A stretch of DNA of 64,000 bases from Diphasiastrum complanatum. Taxonomy: Eukaryota; Streptophyta; Lycopodiopsida; Lycopodiales; Lycopodiaceae. The translations under genes and the position numbers were made by a program. The notes under the pieces were generated by a model. It saw only the letters and a list, made by a program, of their open reading frames with translations. It had not been told where the DNA came from and did not search any database. Of the stretch, positions 55,937 through 64,000 are shown one piece after another. The stretch covers positions 38,299,648 to 38,363,647 of the forward strand of contig CM055103.1 in the NCBI GenBank assembly GCA_029204225.1, given 5' to 3'. Numbering within the stretch: the first letter of the stretch is position 1; each line of letters starts with the position of its first letter.

Positions 55937-57059
55937 CAGAGACTTCAGTGTCGAGTGACTTGATTGTTGAAGCAAGGGTGATCAGGCCTTCGATGCTCTT
56001 CACAATGCTTTGACATTTGAATGTGGAGTTAGACAAGAATGGATGCCCTTTGATGTAGATTAGCCAAAAAGTCGACAAAGTTGACTTTCAATTGGCGGTT
56101 TAATTCGGATTTGTTTTCTTCGAACCTCTTCTTGATTCAATCACGTTCGATGATTGATCGCCACCTCCACCAAAATTTGATGTAATCAGGAGAAAATTGA
56201 CCAAAATGACTTTTTTTTTAGATTTAGTCAAAAGTCAAGATCACACTTGTGTAGATTTATCTAAAATGAATCTAACTATATACAAGTACATTTTCTACTT
56301 CCTTTCACACGTGGAAACAGGCTCCACACGTGTGAGATCTCAATATCAATCTAGATCTCAAGATTAACATATTACATCAACCAAGTTAGAAGCACGGTTC
56401 TGCTGCATGCCGGAGCAAAATACAAACCCCAGTTTTTTGAGGTAAATTAAGATTGTTGAGAAGGATCTCTTCTTCCACAACCTAACCCCGCTTTCCTGTT
56501 TCGACGCTTCAGCTAGGACTGCAGTGGCCTGCCGTCCGGTTCAACTTAAGCGTTGTTGGCTGGAATTAAAACCTTCGGCTGAATACTCAAGTATTATCCG
56601 GATTTGGATCGTTGAGGCCCGGGAAAGCGCTAGAACTACTAGCCGCATTAGGGGACCTAAGCAGGATAATTTGACTAATCGTGGGCTGTGTAAAAATTGC
56701 AGGTTGTTGAACTGCTAGCAGAAACCCGTGTATTTTACCAAGCATTGTTCTGCACACAGAGTGAGAGTAATTTTGCAGAATAGCAAAACAAGAAAAATCA
56801 TGATTCCTACAGGTATCAAATGAGCAGACATAGAACCCAAAAGATGTTGCATTTGACCCTAGATCATTGATAAAAAATGTGCAGGAAGAATCTTGAAATA
56901 GAAATAGTATCACCAAGGAGACAATTGTGGACTTAATTTCCAACATGTATTCATAATCATTCTATCTCATTTATGAGGAGTTTGAATAGCCAATAGGCCT
57001 TAAACTTGAATTCTAGTGAGATAGCGACATTTGTCACGTGATGTTAGGATTGAAATGCA
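55937..57059. other. Intergenic stretch, possible LTR material
   Basis: No coding sequence recognised, including the open frames near 56524-56946. Confidence 0.3.
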
Positions 57060-57232
57060 TCTATTTGGCCCAATCACATTTAGAGGCACATACCACAAGG
57101 CCAATCATTTTAAGAGGTGTATTAGATGTTGACCAATGATGTTTAGTGGTGCACATCATGAGGCCCAATCAAATTGTGAGGTGAAGATCATGAGGTCCAA
57201 TCATGATGAGAGGTGCAAATCTAGGGGTCCAT
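57060..57232. repeat. Degenerate ~35-bp tandem repeat
   Basis: About five units of CCAATCAN...GAGGTGCANATCATGAGG type. Confidence 0.65.
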
Positions 57233-57439
57233 CAATTACACACTTTTGGCTGTCCTCACACATGTGAAAAGTACACATTCCTTATAGGGTCTTTTTTGGA
57301 TTCAAAAATCCTCTAATGTCTGAATATTTTAAGCACTTTTCAAACTATTAGGTGCATATTTACTTCTATTGCAATATTTCTCATTGGTGAGTTTAAAATT
57401 AGCTTAGCTCTCTTGAGTAGTTTTGATGGGAGGTGGTGT

Positions 57440-59289
57440 TTGTTGCAAATTTCCACAGGCGAAAAAGGCGAAAAACGCGACACTGTGTTTTTACACATGA
57501 TTTGTGACAGCCAAAAAAGACGACATTGCCCTATAAATGCAATAGGTGCCCTTATAGAAAAGTGAAGGCACCCTGTAAATCAAATCTTAAGGCATTTGTC
57601 AGAGTGTCGCATTTTTCACATCTTCACCAATGTTCATTTCAGCGAAGGCTGACGTCGTGGCATTCTCACGCTCATCCCATGCAACTGTGCAAACAAATTT
57701 GACAACGACAGCAACCACCCACAATCTCCCACAGACAACACATCCACTTTGTACTTTCTTCATCTGCACACCTGTAAAAATATGTATATATATTGAATAC
57801 CATCTGCGTATTCTGAATGATGTGAGAACTTAGATGAGAAACAAGCAACAAGCATAATAGCATCAGAAGCTTATCAGAGATTGACGAAATAGATGCTTTT
57901 GCGCATCGATTCTTTGTATTATCAGTAATAAGTTTATTCCTTTTTCTCAGATTGGATTAGTTTTGTGAAGCACGCGGTTTCGTCCGCTATCGTCTTGTGC
58001 TCACCTACATTATTGACCTGTATATTTCGCTATACTTAATCTAATTACAGCTTTGTTTGTTCTGCGTTCAGATTTGTGTCAATATTGCTATGCTTTTCTA
58101 CATTCTGTTTGACTCTCTTATTGCTTAATCTGGTAGTCTAGCTCTTCGCGAATTATTCACGACTAATAATTTGTCTAGCTGTTTGCGACAAATTATCTTT
58201 CTGATGTGTTGTTGCTTAATGTTTGGCTACGTAATCGGATCGAACGTGATTTCTATCACTAACGTTTTGTTCGAGTCTGATAGGCATAGTCATGCTTAGG
58301 GAAAGAGTGAGATAGCTCATCCTGCTGCACACAAACACTTTCCATTCGAGTTCGCTTCTTTTTCGAGTTTCGAGTTCACTTTTTTTTTTTTCGTGTTCGT
58401 TTCTTTTCGAACTATTTTCGTTTCTCACACACCCTCTTTTCCCAACACATAAAAGAGAAGAAACACAAAGAGAGGAGCATAAAGTTATGGCTAAATGAAT
58501 AATCTCAATAGCCTATGTGGGAGTGTCTATAATGCACTATACAAGGCGATGGTCCAATTTCTAGAAATGGAAAGGCCAAACACCAAACACCAAAAGCCAA
58601 TGCAAGCCAAAAGTCACGACATGGATAGCCAACCGTCTTTAGCATTGGGCACTTGAATATTTGTCTTTGTATAAGTAATTCCAGTCTAATGAGTAGATTC
58701 ATTCGATCCAATAATGCCTCACTGCCATTTTGTTAATTTTTTTTTTTTGAAAATCCCTACTGGCGTTGCAAAAGAGGAGTGGATGCTAACAAATAATATG
58801 AGAGTGGATGATCACATTAAAGCTATTTGCGAAGGGCTAAATTTCACTTGTTAAGAGACGAACAACATCCCACTTGTATTTTTTCTTTTTTGAAATAATT
58901 TTTTTTAGCTTTGGATCATATTGAATGCCAACCTTCTAACAGATCCAATCACTATTAGAAAGGCCAATACCACTTTCTTTATGAATCTTCACTTTGCTCT
59001 TTTTTCCAAACCTAGTAGAGAAACCTCTACATTATTGCTTTACCTCAAAAAGGTTGACCCTTGCTGCATTTTCAATGAAGAAGGATCTTTTTGATAGCCT
59101 CCGATTCCTTCATAAAAAAAAGGAGGTTAGATGAAGCAACCTTTGATATTTACCTTGCTCATTCAGATTGAACAAAAAGTGATATTCTTAATTTTTTTTT
59201 CTAAAGCTAGTTCCATTTAAAAATTTCCTAATATAGTTACCAATGATGTCACCAAACTCATGATCAAAATTTAGACTCCTAAAACTTTC
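57440..59289 (+). other. Presumed LTR and leader of copia G
   Basis: 57450-57660 repeats the GCGAAAAA/GCGACACT vocabulary of 5390-5640, including a GACATTGCCCT-like block shared with GACACTGCCCT there. Both blocks lie about 1 kb or more upstream of copia internal sequence. LTR borders were not found. Confidence 0.35.
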
Positions 59290-60500
59290 AGTGACTCATG
59301 ACAATTTCGACCCAAGAGCATCTCACTCTATCAAGAGTAATTTCGATGCTTCTACAAGAGAAGATAAGAAGAACTACATCCTCCTCTGGCTCCAGATCGG
59401 CGGATCCTCAAGCTCTATACTCAAAAAGAAATCAGAAGTTCAGATCAAAGAGATCTACACAGTCAAATTATCCTGACAAGAGAGCAATATGAAGCAGCAT
59501 GTATCAAACCTACAATCAACTTCAAACTTTTCATCATTCCAACCAGTGTAGAAACTATTCTGCAGATACTATAAGAGGACTAGGCATGAAACCAAGGAAT
59601 GCAAATCTCTAAAATACAACAACGAGAAGAAGAAGCAGTTCCAACAACAAGCACATAGTGCAACAACCAATCACTCGATCTAGCAACACGAGAAAGATGA
59701 AGTAGCTTTCATGACCAAGGTCGAAGAACAACATGATATCGATTCCTGGTATCTGGACTCTCTGGAGCAACTCAACATAAGACTCACCATCAAGACTGGT
59801 TCAAAGACTACAAGTGATTCAACCACTCTCGAGTTGTGTAACTTGGAGACAACTCATCTCATTATATCGAGGGTGAAGGAACAGTCAGGGTCGAATTTCA
59901 AAAAGGTGAAGTCAAGTTGTTGTCCAATGTTCTCCACGTTCCAAATCTGACAAAAAATTTGCTCTCAGTTAGCAGAATCACTGATTTAGGTTGGAGGGTT
60001 GAATTCGATATAGACAGCTGCACAATTCTTGACAAATCTTGAAAAGTTCTAGCTTTCGGGAGAAGAAGCGGCTATCTATACAAACTCAACCACTACTACT
60101 CTTCTAATAGTCAAGCACTTCATACATCCACTTTTGAATCAACTGATATGCTTTGTCATTTCAGATTAGGCCATTTTAACTTCAATAGTATTCAGCAAAT
60201 GTCGATTCAGAATCTAGTGCAAGATCTTCCTTCTGTTAGCAAACCAACTTCTCCATGTGAAAGCTGTATTAATCAACAAGCATGCTAGAAATCCTGTTAT
60301 TTATGATTCAGTTCATACTTCCAAAGATTTGCTTGATTTGTACATAGCGACATTCGTGCCCAATGCAGACTGCTTCGACAGGGGGAGCTCTCTTTTCCTA
60401 ACCTTCATCGATGACTTCTCTCGAAGGACTGCTACTTATTTTCTGAAGAACAAATCAAAAGCATTCAAGTTCTTCAAGAAGCTCAAGGCGTCTGCTGAAA
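59290..60500 (+). pseudogene. Copia G remnant: gag end, protease, pre-integrase, integrase start
   Basis: In order and in changing frames: gag tail LTLSRVISMLLQEKIRRT (59320-59375), damaged zinc knuckle (C/H/C pattern near 59565-59610), protease-like DSWYLDS (59740-59760), NLTKNLLSV (about 59945-59970), a pre-integrase segment (LCHFRLGHFNFNSIQQM near 60150-60200) and the integrase start (FLTFIDDFSRRTATYFLKN, 60398-60454). It ends in the core; no RT follows. The gag matches the fragment at 9825-10016, so both likely belong to one family. Confidence 0.75.
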
Positions 60501-61141
60501 TAAGACTGCAACTCATATTGAATGATGTTGCTCTGCTTTGCATTGGCATTTGTGATTGTCACTTGAAAAAGCGTAGATCCTCGTTCACTTGCATAAAACC
60601 AAGTGTTTATTGTTGCCGGTTCTTTATCAAAAACTGCTTTTGCAACCTGCCGCAAATTTAACTAGAATGTCTTATTGGTGCAAGTAGTTGACATTCTCAA
60701 AAATTGGAGAGCTCCCAACAGCTTGACAATCTTGCATGCTTGAGTGCTTCCGATGTGTCTTTTTCTCTTATCACTTGTCTCTGCCATTGACGGTTTCATC
60801 TCTGGTTTCTTGGCAGATTCTAACTTCGGAGAGGTCTGTATCCTCCATTGCTTTTGGGTGTTTCTATGGTTCCTCTCTCAGTTGAAGTTCCACTCCTGTC
60901 GGATGAGTGTAGTGAAAATGTCAATTTTCTGGGGAGGGTTGTTCTTGTCTGGGAATAGAATCAGATGATGGAATATCGGTTTTCTCTACGTCTTGCAATA
61001 ACTCATTTCATATAACGTCTATGTTCGATTTTGATCTGGTAAATGTCGTGGTGATGTAGAAGTTTCCAAGGAACTTCTCGATTGAGCAGTAGCTTTAACT
61101 ATTTGTTGCTATGGTGCTTGTGGGGTGTTGTCGTGGGGATC
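60501..61141. other. Unassigned stretch
   Basis: The open frames at 60744-60968 (+) and 60455-60655 (-) show no recognised domain. Confidence 0.3.
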
Positions 61142-62503
61142 CTATCGTGATTCATAACTGATGTGTTGGGCAGGTATGACCTTACTTGGTTGTTTCGGAT
61201 AGACTTTGAAACTATGTTTCTTGACACAGTCGGGACACTTGAGGTACCTGGTCTTGACTAGACAATCAACCACGAAATGGCCGGTTTCACCACAGATGAA
61301 ACATCTGTTGTTCAATGGCCCTTGTGTAATGGCATATCCATCTTGTATGGCTAGTGGATCTAGACTTTCAGGTGGATATTCATGATAAGTCAAGGAATGT
61401 CCAGATTGTGACGGTTGTTCTTCATATTGTTGGATTGTATGTGCTTGGATAGACTGATATGAAGGACAAGCATCAGCAGGATGCGTAACTCGGAAATGTG
61501 GGCACCATATTGGTTTTCGTCTATAAGGTACCTGTGCAAGGTTTGGCTGACCAGACATACTTGCGTTGGATAGACTTCAGAGCATTTTTGAAAACTCATC
61601 TATGAGTTTTCCCATCTGTAGTTGGTGTTGCTTATCAAGCAACTTCAACTGGGACTTCAAAGCTGATCTTGGGTATCCTCGATCGGGCTTCGACTCATGG
61701 ACATGAGCACATGGTGCTCTCCTTTCCTTGAATTCATCAACATCTGATCCTTCGTATTCTTCCCTGATGACATCAGACATAGCTAACTTTAGGCTCGTAT
61801 ATTCATCATTGAATTTAAGCTCGCATCTGATCCACCTTGGAAGGCTGACTAAAAAACCAGATGATGAGAATTTGTTCGGAGGGCTGTTCTTGTACTTGAC
61901 CTTTTAAGCGCCTGAAACACTCAATATAGTCCCATACACGTTCATCTTTTGCCATCTTGATGTTACTTAATTTGACAGAAGGACTTTCCTATCAAACGAA
62001 ATGGCTTGAGATGCTTAATAAACGACTCTTTCAAATTGACCAGTCTGTCTTATCTTCACGATCAAGGTTAAAAAAATCAGTCTCGTGCTTTAGCGATCAT
62101 GGTCATCGAAAAACAGTTGGACCATAGCATCGGAGGATGTTTCGCCATAAACGTCACACACATTCTCAAAGTTTTGCAAGAATTTTTAAGGGTTCGACGA
62201 ACTACCGTCAAACTTTGGTAGATCTAACTTGGGTGTTCTCCTTTCAAAATAAGCTCCCAGTGAGTGACAGAAGCTTCATTCAGTTGTGTTTTGGCGTATG
62301 ATGTTTCAACACCATGAACATGGGCTGATGCTGGTGAAAGACTCGGCTCTATCAAGCTCGTGTCTCTCGAATGGCTTTGTGGATGGCTTGTGGAGTTCAG
62401 ACCGCATTCGGTAGAATCTATGACGTCTGATTTGTTCAGCTGTAGGGGACCGCATTTCGTATGGATAATCTGCTGGGATATCCAGATCAGTATGGTGGTC
62501 CAT
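61142..62503 (-). pseudogene. Ty3/gypsy-like gag with zinc knuckle, frameshifted
   Basis: On the - strand: an N-terminal segment (62306-62503), then a gag core in shifted frames (TPKLDLPKFDGSSSNP and NFENVCDVYGETSSDAM, about 62110-62250), a linker (61577-61780), and a 138-codon 3' segment (61142-61558) with a CPHFRVTHPADACPSY Cys/His motif and the CCHC knuckle CFICGETGHFVVDC (61263-61308). A second Cys pair (CPDC) follows. At least three frameshifts or stops. No pol follows at lower coordinates. Confidence 0.7.
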
Positions 62504-62599
62504 TCTAAACTGCTGTGTCTTTTTTGTGTTTTGTGTGGGTTTTTGGTGTTTTTGTCTGTTTTAATTGATTACTTTAATTGTTTTGTTTTTCTTGTATAA

Positions 62600-63345
62600 A
62601 TTATGAAAAAACGTGAAAAATCCGAACACGAGAAATTTTTGAAAAAAACAAAAAAATCAGAGAATCTTGAAATTTAAAAGAAATTCCAAAAAATGAAAAA
62701 TATATCAACTTAAATAACAAAAAGCGAAAACGTTGCTAAATCCCTAAAAATGCGAAGGTTTAGGGACAAAACGAAAAATGTGACAGTTTTAAAGGCGAAA
62801 AACGCGAAGGTTAACAAAAAAGCGATAAACTACAAAATGAGGTTTGTTGAAAAAAACGAAAAATGCAACAGTGTAGGCGTGGCGAAAAAACAAAATCCAA
62901 AGGTCGCGAAAAAATGAAGGTTCTAGAAAATCCCGAAACCCTCCGAAAGAAAAAAAAATGCGAAGGTGGTGGAAAACTCACAAATGTGATTTTGGCGACT
63001 CGAAAAACTGGCGAAAAAATTCGAAAATGAAAAATTGGCGAAAAAAACTCGAAAACGAAAAAATGTCTAAAAACTCGAAAATAGCAGGACACAAAAAAAA
63101 ACTCGAAAGTCGACAAAAACTCGAAAAATGCCAAAAAGGCTCAAAAAAAAATGAAAGACCCCGGTAAAAAAAAAAAGCCTCGAAAAAAAATAAAGTCACA
63201 AAAAACTCGAAAAGATGAAGTCGCGAAAAAAACTCGAAAAAAATGAAGTCGAAAAAAATGAAGTCCGCGAAAAAAACTCGAAAAGATGAAGTCGCGAAAA
63301 AAAACTTGAAACAAACAAAGTCGCGAAAAAAAAAAAAGAAAAAAC
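62600..63345. repeat. CGAAAA-rich low-complexity block
   Basis: More than 700 bp dominated by GCGAAAAA, ACTCGAAAA and GATGAAGTCGCG words. In 63200-63310 these form near-tandem units of about 30-50 bp. It separates two gag remnants and could be the LTR of the 61-62.5 kb element. Open frames (Phe/Ser-rich on -, Lys-rich on +) are by-products. Confidence 0.8.
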
Positions 63346-63349
63346 CTTG

Positions 63350-63950
63350 TCAAATTTACAGTAGCTGCAACGGTGGCGACTTCGGTCTTGCTGGATACTC
63401 CTTGTAGCAATGTCCATAACCACATTCACGATAGAATGGTACAAATGCCTTTGTTTGGACAATCTGCAACTCTGTGATTTTCTCCGCATGCAAAGCATCC
63501 AAGCGGCACTTTGGTCCAATTTCTAGATGCTTGTTGTTGTGTGGCAGCATAGATAGCATACTGATCTGAAGGAACCACTCTCACGATCATTACTGTAATT
63601 ACATTGCACGTTACCTCCTGTAAGGTTATGGTTCCATCAAATTAGCAAGAGGGAGCAGGTTGTGTTGGTGAAGCTGGTAAAAGCTGTCGCTCCGGATACA
63701 CCAAGAGCAGATTGATGAAGTTTGGCTGAAGGATCCTTTCCGTAAAGGGGTTCCCAATATCCCATCTGGGCATATCGTTGCTGGGATAATCCAAGGATTA
63801 AAGCGGCAATAAGCAGTCTCATAATCAAGTGAATTGCACAGATGGTTGTGGACATTCGTGTCAAATATGGGTTTCTCACGGAGTTGTTCTCGGGCATGTG
63901 ATATCAAGACATGGCACTTGCTACGGATTATTTCAAAATCAAAGTCCATT
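63350..63950 (-). pseudogene. Second zinc-knuckle gag remnant
   Basis: The - strand contains QMGYWEPLYGKDPSAKLHQ (about 63710-63770) and a CCHC knuckle CFACGENHRVADC (63455-63495), with a YRECGYGHCYKEYPA Cys/His segment just downstream in another frame. Stops and frame changes separate the parts. It is probably a gag of a family related to the 61-62.5 kb remnant. Confidence 0.6.
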
Positions 63951-64000
63951 ATGGAATCACCACCGCTAGGAACAATTCACGGAGTTTATGTTTTTATGGT

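Noticed and set aside
60744-60968. Hydrophobic 74-codon frame, possible small membrane protein
   Set aside because: No homology pattern or promoter; it follows a truncated copia integrase in decayed sequence.
62811-63519. Phe/Ser-rich - strand frames
   Set aside because: By-products of the CGAAAA low-complexity block; no signal or domain pattern.

Overview
This window is nuclear DNA of a vascular plant. It is AT-rich, carries Ty1/copia and Ty3/gypsy retrotransposons, hAT transposons and long dinucleotide microsatellites, and has two recognisable host genes. Both host genes are plant types: an ATL-like RING-H2 ubiquitin ligase at the left edge and a two-RRM RNA-binding protein of the UBP1-associated protein 2 (UBA2) type. 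One intron of the second gene is about 18 kb and full of transposons, which suggests a large-genome plant such as a gymnosperm or fern. That lineage guess is inference only.

Layout. 1-794: tail of an ATL-like RING-H2 gene, broken downstream of the RING. 2.2-12.1 kb: a patchwork of decayed retroelements (a deleted copia on +, a second copia pol on +, gypsy and copia pieces on -, and an inverted repeat of about 205 bp). 12.3-25.1 kb: a nested stack. A decayed gypsy element on the - strand received two later insertions: copia A (12905-18917, - strand, 252-bp LTRs, TSD CTTCT) and copia B (20017-24588, + strand, 700-bp LTRs, TSD AATCA). At both sites the gypsy reading frame continues when one TSD copy is kept. 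Copia A is nearly complete (gag, protease, integrase, RT-RNase H) with a few breaks. Copia B is recent and gag-protease only, with a second ORF made from an integrase tail. 25.1-28.9 kb: repeats and microsatellites without genes.

28893-49525: the UBA2-like gene, six exons, 365 codons, all junctions GT/AG with matching phases. Intron 3 (30575-48535) splits the two RRMs. It holds degenerate tandem repeats, a decayed hAT transposase gene with BED finger, DUF659-like and dimerisation parts, three hAT-type non-autonomous elements with perfect 8-bp target duplications, a gypsy remnant with RT joined to integrase, and a copia with both LTRs.

49.5-64 kb: mostly intergenic repeats, a fourth hAT-type element (54072-54541), a decayed copia on + (59.3-60.5 kb), and two zinc-knuckle gag remnants on - (61.1-62.5 and 63.35-63.95 kb) separated by an unusual CGAAAA-rich low-complexity block. 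I saw no CRISPR array, tRNA, rRNA or operon-like organisation.
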